64,000 bases of DNA, taken from the NCBI RefSeq assembly GCF_041429785.1, contig NZ_CP163423.1:2232001-2296000 (forward strand), read 5' to 3'. Source of the DNA: Fretibacter rubidus (GTDB lineage: Bacteria > Pseudomonadota > Alphaproteobacteria > Caulobacterales > Maricaulaceae). Within the stretch, counting starts at the first letter, position 1. Each line of letters begins with the position of its first letter. This document shows positions 35,677-44,862 of this stretch, one piece after another. Below the pieces are notes generated by a model. It searched no databases. It saw only the letters and a program-made list of their open reading frames with translations, and was not told the origin of the DNA. The position numbers and the translations under genes are program-made.

Positions 35677-37584
35677 ATGAAGCAGAGCATTAAAATCGGC
35701 GGCGCGAGTGGCTATTGGGGCGAGAGTTCGATCTCCACGCCCCAGCTTTTATCCACAGGCGATTTAGACTACCTGATCTATGATTATCTGGCCGAAATTA
35801 CGATGTCCATCATGGCGCGCGCAAAGGCCAAAAACGCAGGACGCGGCTACGCCACTGATTTTGTCGAGGCCGCTATGCGACCCCATCTGCTCGCGATTGC
35901 CCGCCAAGGCGTAAAAGTGATTTCTAATGCCGGCGGCATGAACCCAATGGCCTGTGCCAATGCGCTGCGCGCGATTATCAAAGCCCAAGGCTTGGATCTA
36001 AAAGTTGGCGTGGTAACAGGCGATGATTTAATGATTGAGCACGCGGCATATGGTTCGGTCTTTAATTCCGTCATTGATGATCCAGAGGATATGGATAGCG
36101 GTGCGCGATTTGATGACCGCGAAGACGTCGCCAGCGCCAATGTCTATCTGGGTGCCTTTCCCATTGCGCGCGCCTTGGACAAGGGGGCCGATATTGTCAT
36201 CACGGGCCGCTGCGTCGATAGCGCGTTGACCCTTGGTGCCTGTATTCATGAGTTTCGGGTGCCGGACACGCGCGAAGATGTTTTTGAGGGCCATGACGGC
36301 GACGGAGATCCGTATTACAGCGCGCCGCCAGACCCAGTGCCGGGTGACACTTTATTCCCGTGGTCTCCGTTTGATTTTGACGCGCTCGCCTCTGGTTCCT
36401 TGGCAGGGCATATCCTAGAATGCGGCCCACAAGCCACAGGCGGTAATTTCACCGATTGGGACAGCGTTTCCGATATTGCGCATATCGGCTACCCTATTGC
36501 AGAGATTAGGCGCGACGGATCTTTCACGGTGACTAAGCCCAAAGCTACGGGCGGATTGGTGAGCGTCGGTACGGTGTCTGAGCAAATGCTCTATGAAATC
36601 GGTGACCCGCGCGCCTATGCTTTGCCCGATGTGGTTTGCGATTTTAGCGGGGTTAAAATTAGTCAAGCAGGCGATAACACAGTCCATGTCAGCCCCGCTA
36701 AAGGCCGCCACCCGACAGATGATTATAAAACATCACTGACCTATTTAGACGGCTATCGCGGCGGGCAATATATGACCCTTTACGGCGGCCGTGCCGATGA
36801 AAAAGCACGCGTGCTCACAGATGCGATTCTAACGCGGAGCCGCGACCGTTTGCGCGCCTTGCAAATGCCCGATTTTACGCAAATCAGCCAAGACATCATC
36901 GGCGCGAGCAGCCAATCAGGACAAAGCGTTGCGGCCGATGAGGTCGTGTTAAAACTTGCCGTGAAACACGAAGACGCACAGGGCGTGGCTATATTTTTAA
37001 AGGAAATGGCGGGCATAGGCCTTGCTACACCGCCCGGACTATCAGGCTTTACCGGAGCCGGGCGCGCCAGCCCGTCACCTGTGTTAAGATTGATGTCCTT
37101 TATGACGCCGAAATTTCATATCAATATCACCGTGGATGTCGACGGCGAAACAGAGGCATTTCACCCAAAGCGCTTTGATCACGAACTCGCACACCTATCC
37201 CCTGCCACAGCGCCAGATGCACCGAATGAGCCCGCCAATAGCCCTGTCCCGCTGCGGGCATTGGCATGGGGGCGGTCAGGCGACAAAGGTGATAAAGCCA
37301 ATATCGGCATTATCGCGCGCGACGCGTCCTATATGCCCTATATCTGGGCCGCCTTAACGAAGCCGATGATAGCGCACACGCTCGCCCATTTTATGGACAA
37401 TGAAAGCCAGATAGAGCGCTATTATTTGCCAGGGGCGCATGCCATGAATATCCTGATAACCCATGTGCTCGGCGGCGGCGGGCCTGCGTCGCTACGCAAT
37501 GACGCCCAAGGCAAAGGCTTTGCGCAACTCCTTTTAAATCAAATGGTTGATGTGCCCGCACATATCGCAGAAACTTTATACTAA
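35677..37584 (+). CDS. AtuA-like protein (acyclic terpene utilization family)
   Basis: A 635-residue protein of the AtuA/DUF1446 family: a large N-terminal domain (about residues 1-450, opening IKIGGASGYWGES, with ISNAGGMNP) and a C-terminal ferredoxin-fold part (about 525-635, beginning LALA-type WGRSGDKGDKANIG). In Pseudomonas atuA belongs to the citronellol/geraniol catabolic cluster, but its biochemical role is unclear. The carboxylase genes that accompany atuA there (geranyl-CoA carboxylase) are absent here. It is divergent from the thiolase gene. Confidence 0.88.
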   Translation: MKQSIKIGGASGYWGESSISTPQLLSTGDLDYLIYDYLAEITMSIMARAKAKNAGRGYATDFVEAAMRPHLLAIARQGVKVISNAGGMNPMACANALRAIIKAQGLDLKVGVVTGDDLMIEHAAYGSVFNSVIDDPEDMDSGARFDDREDVASANVYLGAFPIARALDKGADIVITGRCVDSALTLGACIHEFRVPDTREDVFEGHDGDGDPYYSAPPDPVPGDTLFPWSPFDFDALASGSLAGHILECGPQATGGNFTDWDSVSDIAHIGYPIAEIRRDGSFTVTKPKATGGLVSVGTVSEQMLYEIGDPRAYALPDVVCDFSGVKISQAGDNTVHVSPAKGRHPTDDYKTSLTYLDGYRGGQYMTLYGGRADEKARVLTDAILTRSRDRLRALQMPDFTQISQDIIGASSQSGQSVAADEVVLKLAVKHEDAQGVAIFLKEMAGIGLATPPGLSGFTGAGRASPSPVLRLMSFMTPKFHINITVDVDGETEAFHPKRFDHELAHLSPATAPDAPNEPANSPVPLRALAWGRSGDKGDKANIGIIARDASYMPYIWAALTKPMIAHTLAHFMDNESQIERYYLPGAHAMNILITHVLGGGGPASLRNDAQGKGFAQLLLNQMVDVPAHIAETLY

Positions 37585-37593
37585 GAGACCGCT

Positions 37594-38397
37594 ATGACGA
37601 CCCTTCCTTCAACAGAAAAACTAGCCCTTGAGTTGAAAGAGGGGTGGCTAACCATTTGGTTTGATAGCGCTGAGAACCGTAATGCGCTGGGCGCGCAATT
37701 ATCAGCAGAGCTTCATGCCGTACTGGACGCCTTGCGCGATGACCGCACGGTGCGCGGGATTACCCTGCGCGGGAAGCACGGTATTTTTTGCGCAGGCGCA
37801 GACCTTAAAAGCTTTAACAACGCCATTAAAAACGGGGCCAACCACGCCGATATTGCCAAGATGAACAAAGACGGCGGGGTTTTATTTCACAAGGTGAACA
37901 CTATGCCGCAAGTGGTTTTGGCCTATGTCGAGGGCGCAGCGATTGCGGGCGGGCTTGGCTTGATGTGCTGCGCAGATGTTATCACGGTCACTAAAGACGC
38001 CAAATTTTCCCTAACCGAGACGATGCTCGGCATAGCGCCAGCCCAAATTGCGCCCATTGTTACGGCCCGTGTTGGGCTTCCGACGGCGCGTCGATTAATG
38101 CTGACGGCGGCGCGGTTTACAGGTGAACAGGCGCTGAGCGTTGGGCTCGCTGATTACGTGGTGGACGGCGCTGATGACTTTGACGTCATAGAGGCGGATA
38201 TTAAAAAAGGGGTCATGAAATGTGGGCCGCATGCCAATGCGGTGACTAAAGAAATTCTGCAAGTCGCGCCCTACCTGCAAGGCGACGCCATGATGGATTT
38301 CGCCGCCGACGGCTTTGCGCGCTGTATGCTATCCGATGAGAGCGCAGAGGGCATCGCTAGTTTTTTTGAAAAGCGCAAACCGAAATGGGCCCCATAG
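37594..38397 (+). CDS. Enoyl-CoA hydratase/isomerase family protein
   Basis: A 267-residue crotonase-fold enzyme. The oxyanion-hole regions GIFCAGADLKSF and EGAAIAGGLGLMCCADV are present. The family includes isohexenylglutaconyl-CoA hydratase (AtuE) and methylglutaconyl-CoA hydratases; closeness to the AtuA-like gene (nine-base gap) supports a similar step, but the substrate is not readable. The Glu pair typical of classical hydratases is partly replaced, so isomerase or lyase activity is possible. Confidence 0.9.
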   Translation: MTTLPSTEKLALELKEGWLTIWFDSAENRNALGAQLSAELHAVLDALRDDRTVRGITLRGKHGIFCAGADLKSFNNAIKNGANHADIAKMNKDGGVLFHKVNTMPQVVLAYVEGAAIAGGLGLMCCADVITVTKDAKFSLTETMLGIAPAQIAPIVTARVGLPTARRLMLTAARFTGEQALSVGLADYVVDGADDFDVIEADIKKGVMKCGPHANAVTKEILQVAPYLQGDAMMDFAADGFARCMLSDESAEGIASFFEKRKPKWAP

Positions 38398-38428
38398 TGA
38401 GCATGGCAAGGTGTTAGAGCATGGGAAG

Positions 38429-39238
38429 ATGTTAGATAGTGGACAGCAAGCAGCGGATGATTTCCTCGCCGAATGTGACGCCATATATGCGGTCGTCTCA
38501 CCTCTGACAGAAGCAGAACTCGACGCACCAACGCTGTTTAAAAACTGGTCGATAAATGACATTATCGCGCATTTACACCTTTGGAATATGGCGGCGGATT
38601 GGACGCTGCACAGTCCTGATAAATTCCAAAATTTAATAAGCTTTACGATGGGCCGCCTGGGCGAGGGCATGGGCCATGTTGCCATGCAAAATGCGTATTT
38701 TGACGGCTTAAAAGGCCGCACGCTGATTGCGGCGTGGCAGGATTATTACGAGCCGATGGCCGCGCGTTTTGCCGTGGCAGACCCTGACGCGCGCGTGAAT
38801 TGGGTTGGGCCGGATATGTCGGTCAAAAGCTGCATTATCGCGCGTCAAATGGAACATTGGGCCCATGCCCAGGCCATTTTTGATGTGCTGGGTAAGGTCC
38901 GCATTAATACAGACCGTATTAAGAATGTCGCCCATATTGGCGTCACCACCTATAGCTGGTCATTTCGTGTGAACGGCTTGGACGTGCCCAAACCTAAGCC
39001 CTTTGTTCGGTTAACTGCGCCAAGCGGCGCGGTTTGGGAATGGAATGAGCCGCAAGACGATAACGCCCTGCACGGCACCGCGACAGAGTTCTGCCAAGTC
39101 GTGACGCAGTGCCGCAACATTGCTGACACATCTTTGGAAATGATTGGTGAAGCCGCGACCGCATGGATGTCTTTCGCGCAATGTTTTGCTGGCGGAGCGG
39201 AAACGCCGCCCGCACAGGGCATCCGCAAAAAGGCTTAG
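38429..39238 (+). CDS. TIGR03084-type protein, maleylpyruvate isomerase/DinB-like metal-binding fold
   Basis: A 269-residue protein with an N-terminal DinB-like four-helix domain holding a His motif (IAHLHLWN) and a second His in MEHWAHAQAI, which bind metal in the maleylpyruvate-isomerase/DinB superfamily, followed by a C-terminal domain. It matches by motif the TIGR03084 family, often found with AtuA-like and acyl-CoA genes. Mechanism unknown. The start at ATG 38429 is uncertain; an in-frame GTG at 38411 is possible. It follows the hydratase by 31 bases. Confidence 0.8.
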   Translation: MLDSGQQAADDFLAECDAIYAVVSPLTEAELDAPTLFKNWSINDIIAHLHLWNMAADWTLHSPDKFQNLISFTMGRLGEGMGHVAMQNAYFDGLKGRTLIAAWQDYYEPMAARFAVADPDARVNWVGPDMSVKSCIIARQMEHWAHAQAIFDVLGKVRINTDRIKNVAHIGVTTYSWSFRVNGLDVPKPKPFVRLTAPSGAVWEWNEPQDDNALHGTATEFCQVVTQCRNIADTSLEMIGEAATAWMSFAQCFAGGAETPPAQGIRKKA

Positions 39239-39258
39239 TCTGATCAGTAATCAGCTAT

Positions 39259-39298
39259 TAAAAAACCCGCCCTACTAAGCAGCAGAGCGGGTTTTTAT
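39259..39298. terminator. Bidirectional Rho-independent terminator
   Basis: Stem AAAACCCGC and GCGGGTTTT flanking a short loop, with A-run on the left and T-run on the right, lies between the convergent TIGR03084-type gene and the TonB-dependent receptor gene. It can end transcription from both sides. Confidence 0.85.
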
Positions 39299-39315
39299 TT
39301 GTCTATTGAGCGTCC

Positions 39316-41886
39316 CTAGAACGTATAGCGGATATTCGCGCCATATGTGCGCGGCGCGTTTGGATAAGCGTTGATCACGCCAGCCTGTGCCACGCCCGGG
39401 AAGATGGAGAGGTAATATTCATCATTAAGCAAGTTACGCGCCCAAAGCTGAACAGAAACACCATTGTCCATATTGATACCCATGGCGGCGTTGACCGTTT
39501 TAATTTCGCGCTCGGCATCAATGACGGAACCGTCAGAGCGTGTCAGCGTTGCGATATTATCAACAACTTGTGTTGGGCTTTCATATTGGAAGTCCGCACG
39601 GATATAGCCGTCCGTACCATTGCCGAAGTCATGCGTATATGTGCCCGATGTCGACATAGAGAACTCAGCGATACCAGACGGTGTCTGACCTGAGAGGTCA
39701 GTCGGGCCGTCAGGGCCTTGGCCATTGACGAAGCTGTCATATTTCGCGTCGAGATACATCCCGCCAAATGTTAGCGTGAACGGGTCAATTGGCGTGTAAG
39801 TCACGTCAATTTCTGCACCGCGTACGGATTGCTCACCCGCATTGGCAAGGAAGAAACCAACACCACCAAAGATATTGCTTTGGAAGTTATCAATTGTTTG
39901 GTCGAAGACCGCAACATTGACAGCGCCGTTTTCAAAGCGGGACTTCAAACCAAATTCAATAACGGTCGCTGTTTCTGGTTCCGCGAAGCGTGTGCTGAAG
40001 GTTTGGTTATTTTGCAACAATCCAGCCGAGCCCAAAGCGCCCGCATTACGGGCAAATGGACGTGAGTCGCCTGATAAGTTCCACGATGTGGACTTAAAGC
40101 CCGTTCCGTAGCTACCATAAACGTTTAGATTGTCATTCACCTCATAGGCCAGACGCGCGATATAGGTAAATTTATCATCAGATGATGTGCCGTCTTCAAC
40201 ACTGTTCGGGAAATTCACGAATTGTGGTTGGAACTGTGTCGGCAACAGAGCGCCGGTAATGCCATTCGCAAGCGCGCGTAATTGAGCTGACGTGCCCGGA
40301 GCAACACTTTCAATGAAAGCGATGTTAGCAGGTGTAGGGGCCAGATTTGTGTTCGCCGTAAAGAAGTTACCAAAAAGAACATCAGGAACAGGGACACCCA
40401 AAAGTGTGTTGTCATTAAACAAATCAATTGAGGAGAAAATATCCGTATTGATTGTTCGGCCCGTGACTGTTTTGCTATCGTCAGTAAAGTTACCGCCAAG
40501 CGTTAATGTCAATTGATCAGTTAAGCTATAATCTACGTTTGCAAATACAGAATATGCTGTATTTTCTTGCGTGAAGAGCTCTTTAATACTTGAGTCACCG
40601 CCTAAGAAAGTTTGTGGACCAAAGCCAAAGAGAGGCTCTAACGTCGCGAGGATATTTGGCAGGTTCACAGTTCCGCCCGTCAAACCCAAGACACCTTGTT
40701 GAACTTGCGCCGCAATAAAGGGCTGCAAATCAGTTCCGTATTCCAAATTACGCTCTGATTCGATCGATTCTGTGAAGTAATAACCGCCAATCATCCACTG
40801 GAACGGGCTGTCATCTTGTGATGAAAGACGCAATTCTTGCGTGATGGTATCGATTTCTGCACGGAAGTTCACACTATCAAGAAGCGCTAATGTGCCGAAA
40901 TCAGCATCTTGGTCGCTGCCGTTTGTATTGCTGCGATATGACGAGATTGATGTCAGCGCCGCGTAACCGAGGTCGACGTCGGCGTGGAATGACACACCGT
41001 AATCGTCAACAAAGTTCTCAGAATCTTTGTTGTTGAAAGACTTATATTCAAAGGGGTTCAAATCATTAGCAATCTGACCACCCAGACCTTGGATGATGGG
41101 TGTTACACCTTGGTTTTGGATATTAGTCACCACACAACAGACTTCGTCAATTGAGCTAACGTCACCAATCAAGCGAAGAGACACAGTGTCGGATGGCTCA
41201 TAAAGGGCTTGTGCACGCAGGTTAAAACGGTCCCGCGTATTTGAGTCTGTTAAGCCGGGTAGAACCGCTTCAGCGTAACCATCACGGACTTGGTAGCTAC
41301 CACCGAGGCTAACCGCGAAATCATCAGTCAGACCACCAGAGGCGTAACCCCGCACGATGCGCTGATTATAATTGCCGATACCGATTTCAGCGTAGCCTTC
41401 AGGCTCAAATGACGGCTTTGATGTCACCACGCTGATAACACCCGCAGAAGCGTTTTTGCCAAAGAGTGTTGATTGCGGGCCTTTCAAGACCTCAACACGT
41501 TCTAGGTTTGGCAAATCACCGATTTGCGCAGCGGAGCGAGAGCGGTAAACGCCGTCAACAAACACACCAACAGACGGCTCAATACCCGGGTTGTTCGCCC
41601 CGTTACCAAAACCGCGAATAATAAAGTTCGTGTTGGTAGATGTTTGCAGCGTCGTGACTTTCAACGCAGGCACAATTGATTGCAGGTCTGAGATATCCAA
41701 AATACGAGCATTTTCAATCGTTTCTTGTGACGTCACAGACACCGCAATGGGCGTGTCTTGCAATGTTGTCTGACGCTTTGTCGCCGTAACGATGATCTCG
41801 TCTTCGACTTGGGCATAAGCCGGTGCTGTCGCAATTAAAGATACCGCCAAGATAGACGAGCTTAGGAGTGTGGATTTCTTAAACAT
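39316..41886 (-). CDS. TonB-dependent outer-membrane receptor
   Basis: An 856-residue receptor: signal peptide ending AYAQ (about residue 25), TonB box DEIIVTATKR, plug domain (about 40-155, with VDGVYRSRSAAQIGDLPNLERV split by the usual RVEVLKGPQSTLFGKN), and a 22-strand barrel with C-terminal aromatic TYGANIRYTF. It takes up a large or hydrophobic substrate across the outer membrane. Its place next to the acyl-CoA/AtuA cluster suggests import of a lipid or terpenoid-like compound, which is inference. Confidence 0.95.
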   Translation of the reverse strand: MFKKSTLLSSSILAVSLIATAPAYAQVEDEIIVTATKRQTTLQDTPIAVSVTSQETIENARILDISDLQSIVPALKVTTLQTSTNTNFIIRGFGNGANNPGIEPSVGVFVDGVYRSRSAAQIGDLPNLERVEVLKGPQSTLFGKNASAGVISVVTSKPSFEPEGYAEIGIGNYNQRIVRGYASGGLTDDFAVSLGGSYQVRDGYAEAVLPGLTDSNTRDRFNLRAQALYEPSDTVSLRLIGDVSSIDEVCCVVTNIQNQGVTPIIQGLGGQIANDLNPFEYKSFNNKDSENFVDDYGVSFHADVDLGYAALTSISSYRSNTNGSDQDADFGTLALLDSVNFRAEIDTITQELRLSSQDDSPFQWMIGGYYFTESIESERNLEYGTDLQPFIAAQVQQGVLGLTGGTVNLPNILATLEPLFGFGPQTFLGGDSSIKELFTQENTAYSVFANVDYSLTDQLTLTLGGNFTDDSKTVTGRTINTDIFSSIDLFNDNTLLGVPVPDVLFGNFFTANTNLAPTPANIAFIESVAPGTSAQLRALANGITGALLPTQFQPQFVNFPNSVEDGTSSDDKFTYIARLAYEVNDNLNVYGSYGTGFKSTSWNLSGDSRPFARNAGALGSAGLLQNNQTFSTRFAEPETATVIEFGLKSRFENGAVNVAVFDQTIDNFQSNIFGGVGFFLANAGEQSVRGAEIDVTYTPIDPFTLTFGGMYLDAKYDSFVNGQGPDGPTDLSGQTPSGIAEFSMSTSGTYTHDFGNGTDGYIRADFQYESPTQVVDNIATLTRSDGSVIDAEREIKTVNAAMGINMDNGVSVQLWARNLLNDEYYLSIFPGVAQAGVINAYPNAPRTYGANIRYTF

Positions 41887-42038
41887 AATTCCCCAAGTGG
41901 TTTTGGCCCGGCCATTGTGGCTCTCGGCTTCATTATTGAATTCACGCTATGCAAGATGTTATGCAAAATCAAGCAATAGAGAGCGCTAGCTATGAATTTA
42001 TTTGCATATGTGCCGAATTTATCACATCGGCTCTGTGA

Positions 42039-42188
42039 TTATGCGTTTCTGCCAATAGGTCGCATATCGCAGTCACCATATTGACAGACGATGGGACAAT
42101 CGTCATCTTGCAGAGGTCTTAACGCATTTACGTCTCCTTTCGTTGGGTGCAAAGACAACCGGCGGCGGGGTGGCACTCCTGCCGCCAT
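42039..42188 (-). CDS. Possible 49-residue small protein, unknown
   Basis: On the minus strand an ATG at 42188, preceded by GAGGGTGA about eight bases upstream, opens a 49-codon frame with a basic N-terminal third and a Cys-containing tail DDDCPIVCQYGDCDMRP. It is too short for routine gene calls. A second strong ribosome-like site AAAGGAG occurs inside it, pointing at a trivial three-codon frame, so the true translated product is uncertain. It lies alone in a 488-base gap between the TonB receptor and greA. No family recognised. Confidence 0.35.
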   Translation of the reverse strand: MAAGVPPRRRLSLHPTKGDVNALRPLQDDDCPIVCQYGDCDMRPIGRNA

Positions 42189-42374
42189 TTTATTTCACCC
42201 TCACAAGATGATATAGTGCGGTACCCTACTGAACCACGCCTCACGGTATCAAAGTATTAAACAAAGCAGCGATATCGTCAGCTTATATTCAGGCTTGATT
42301 ATCGAAAAAAAGCCCTTACGTTGCCTCGGCTTATGACGTCGTTATGACGCAATTTAAAGACAAAGGATGTCGTC

Positions 42375-42848
42375 ATGCAAAAATTTCCAATGACCGTCGG
42401 AGGCCATGCGGCCCTCGAGACTGAGCTTAAGCACTTAAAATCAGTCGAGCGTCCAGAAATTATCAACGCAATTTCAGTTGCGCGTGATCACGGCGATTTA
42501 TCAGAAAACGCTGAGTATCACGCGGCGAAGGAAAAGCAGGGCTTTATTGAAGGCCGAATCCAAGAACTAGAATCTAAGCTCGCGCTCGCACAAGTTATCG
42601 ACACCACAACGATGTCTGGCGATACCGTAAAATTTGGCGCGACAGTCACCATTGTGAACGAAGACACGGACGAAGAAAGCACCTATCAAATTGTTGGTGA
42701 AGACGAAGCCAGTGTCAAGCTCGGGAAAATTTCTATCACCTCCCCTATTGCGCGCGCCATGATTTCCAAAGAAGTCGGCGACAATTTTGAAGTCAACGCA
42801 CCGGGCGGGGCAAAGGGCTATGAAATCCTTGCGGTGAAATTCGCCTAG
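42375..42848 (+). CDS. greA: Transcription elongation factor GreA
   Basis: A 157-residue GreA: N-terminal coiled coil (about residues 1-75, including ELKHLKS and [16 protein letters not shown] with the acidic tip) and a C-terminal FKBP-like domain ([14 protein letters not shown]). It restarts stalled RNA polymerase by stimulating transcript cleavage. The ribosome site AAAGGATG is clear. The next gene begins immediately after its stop codon, so the two are co-transcribed. Upstream is a 488-base gap with no further clear gene besides the small candidate on the other strand. Confidence 0.97.
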   Translation: MQKFPMTVGGHAALETELKHLKSVERPEIINAISVARDHGDLSENAEYHAAKEKQGFIEGRIQELESKLALAQVIDTTTMSGDTVKFGATVTIVNEDTDEESTYQIVGEDEASVKLGKISITSPIARAMISKEVGDNFEVNAPGGAKGYEILAVKFA

Positions 42849-43841
42849 GTGGCCAAAACGATATCGGCGGCTCGCTCTTGCTGGGTTATTAGCGACGGTA
42901 GGCGCGGGATTGAAAACCAAGCCCTTGGTCTGACCGAGGCCATGTCGCGTATGCGCCCGCTAGATATCAATACGCAAATTATTACAAATTCAGGCGCCTT
43001 CAAAGCGGCAACACCGCGCATGCAGTTTGCGCTGCGCGGAAAACCTTTGGACTACGGCCTGACACGTCCCTACCCTGATATAGCGATTGGTTGCGGACGA
43101 CAGGCAATTGCACCCTTAATGGCGTTAAAACGCGCCGCACCTGCGATTTTTACCTGTTACATTCAAGACCCGCATGTTGGGGCGGAACATTTTGATCTTG
43201 TCATCGCGCCTGAACATGACGACCTATCCGGCCCGAATGTGGAGCCGATGATTGGCGCACCGGGACGAATTACACGCGATATGATTGTGAAAGCGACAGT
43301 GGTCTTTGAAGACCGCCTCAATGCAATGCCCATGCCGCGTGTAGCCATGTTAATTGGCGGCACATCAAAATCCCATAAGCTAACCGAAGCCAATCACAGG
43401 CAGCACAAACAAGCGGCAGTTGACGCGCTGGACCAAGGCTATAGCCTTTTAATCACCGCATCGCGCCGAACGCCTGATTGGGTCATCGCGGATTACGCTG
43501 CACTGGCGACAAAACATGACAATATCTGGCTTTATGACGGCACAGGCAAAGACAATCCCTATTTCGCGTTTTTAGGCGGAGCAGACGTTATTTTGGTGAC
43601 AGAGGACAGCACAAATATGCTGACCGAAGCCTGCGCCACGGGTAAATCTGTCTTTACGCTAGCTATGACGGGTAAAGCTGGGAAATTTCAGGCGCTTTAT
43701 GATGCCCTGAGCGCGCGGTGTCATATGGCGCCCTATGCGGGTCACTTTAACGCGGCTGATTATGAACCGCTGGATGAAACGTCCCGTATCGCCAGCCACG
43801 TCTGGGCACATATCGATGCGCGCAAAGCGACGTTAAATTAA
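42849..43841 (+). CDS. ELM1/DUF1022-family protein
   Basis: A 330-residue protein of the ELM1 (mitochondrial fission) family, which is common in alphaproteobacteria and resembles GT-B glycosyltransferases. Seen are SCWVISDGRRGIENQALGL, CYIQDPHVG, and the late segment VILVTEDSTNMLTEACATGKSVF, which recalls a nucleotide-sugar site. It starts at GTG directly after the greA stop codon. Function in bacteria is not established; a glycosyltransferase role is inference. Confidence 0.88.
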   Translation: MAKTISAARSCWVISDGRRGIENQALGLTEAMSRMRPLDINTQIITNSGAFKAATPRMQFALRGKPLDYGLTRPYPDIAIGCGRQAIAPLMALKRAAPAIFTCYIQDPHVGAEHFDLVIAPEHDDLSGPNVEPMIGAPGRITRDMIVKATVVFEDRLNAMPMPRVAMLIGGTSKSHKLTEANHRQHKQAAVDALDQGYSLLITASRRTPDWVIADYAALATKHDNIWLYDGTGKDNPYFAFLGGADVILVTEDSTNMLTEACATGKSVFTLAMTGKAGKFQALYDALSARCHMAPYAGHFNAADYEPLDETSRIASHVWAHIDARKATLN

Positions 43842-43847
43842 CGGCCT

Positions 43848-44735
43848 CTATCGCGGACAGGCCGCACCATCGGGGTCAGTCGTCCCCGACACCCAATTGA
43901 CAGCGTTTTTCAGGATTGTCTGATGCTCTGACACGTCAAAGGCTATGTCCAAATGCCCAAGCGCTGAATAAACCATACGACCATCATCAATACACCGCGC
44001 CCAAATTATAGGATGATCTGACGGCTCTGGCCCCATACGCAAATCAGATACATCACCGTAAACTGTGTTTACAGGGCTGTAAGTGCTCTCATCAAGGCCC
44101 GCTAAAACGGTCACGGGGCCTGTCGGGAGGCTATCAAATGTGTACCATTCTTCTGTAAAAGAAAACACGGCGGGCACACCGTGCATAACAGGGTGAGTGG
44201 TCGCCAAATTATGCACATCTGCGGCTTGGAACTGCGGGGCCATAGGATGGCTAACAAAGGTCGTACCCAGCAGTTCATTGTGATAAAACGGCCAGCCTTG
44301 GTGAGAGCTATCCCCTGCCCCGTGGATAAGGATAACGCCGCCACCTGCACGCATCCACGCTTCAAATGCCGCTTCCTGCGCAGGGCTTAAGGTGTCACCT
44401 GTAGCTGAATTAAACACAACAATCTTAAACTTCGCCAAATCCCGCGCGTTGAAAATCGCGCCGTTTTGCGTCGTCATCACGCCGTAACCCAAGGCTTCAC
44501 CCAGTTTTAAAAAGTGCAGATTGCCGCCAGCTATGCCCTCTTCATGCCGCCATTCGCGCGTTTTGGAAAAAACTAAAATAGAGGGCGAGGCCATATATTG
44601 ATTGATTGTCGGCGGCGATTGATCGTGGATAGATATAGCGGCAGGGGCAGTATCCATCTCTATTGGGCCTGCTACTTGGCACGCTGTCAGAATAAGGCCA
44701 AGGACAGCCGCTATCGTCATTTTGAAATATGTCAT
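43848..44735 (-). CDS. ThuA-like domain lipoprotein
   Basis: A 295-residue protein with a lipoprotein signal (LGLILTACQVAG) and a ThuA domain (ILVFSKTREWRHE ... GGGVILIHGAGDSSH ... MVYSALGHLDIAF), a glutamine-amidotransferase-like fold linked with trehalose or sugar-derivative metabolism. The His in IHGAGDSSH and the late GH pair are conserved in the family. It converges on the ELM1 gene. The substrate is unknown, but periplasmic action is expected from the lipobox. Confidence 0.88.
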   Translation of the reverse strand: MTYFKMTIAAVLGLILTACQVAGPIEMDTAPAAISIHDQSPPTINQYMASPSILVFSKTREWRHEEGIAGGNLHFLKLGEALGYGVMTTQNGAIFNARDLAKFKIVVFNSATGDTLSPAQEAAFEAWMRAGGGVILIHGAGDSSHQGWPFYHNELLGTTFVSHPMAPQFQAADVHNLATTHPVMHGVPAVFSFTEEWYTFDSLPTGPVTVLAGLDESTYSPVNTVYGDVSDLRMGPEPSDHPIIWARCIDDGRMVYSALGHLDIAFDVSEHQTILKNAVNWVSGTTDPDGAACPR

Positions 44736-44862
44736 AACTTATCCATAAACGGACAAATTAGCATGGCAAGAGCTATGCACAAGCAAGCGCGGGGGTAACA
44801 TTGCGAATCTCGAACACGCGCCCTATATCTCCTGCACGAAACACTGCCTGATTGGACCCCTC

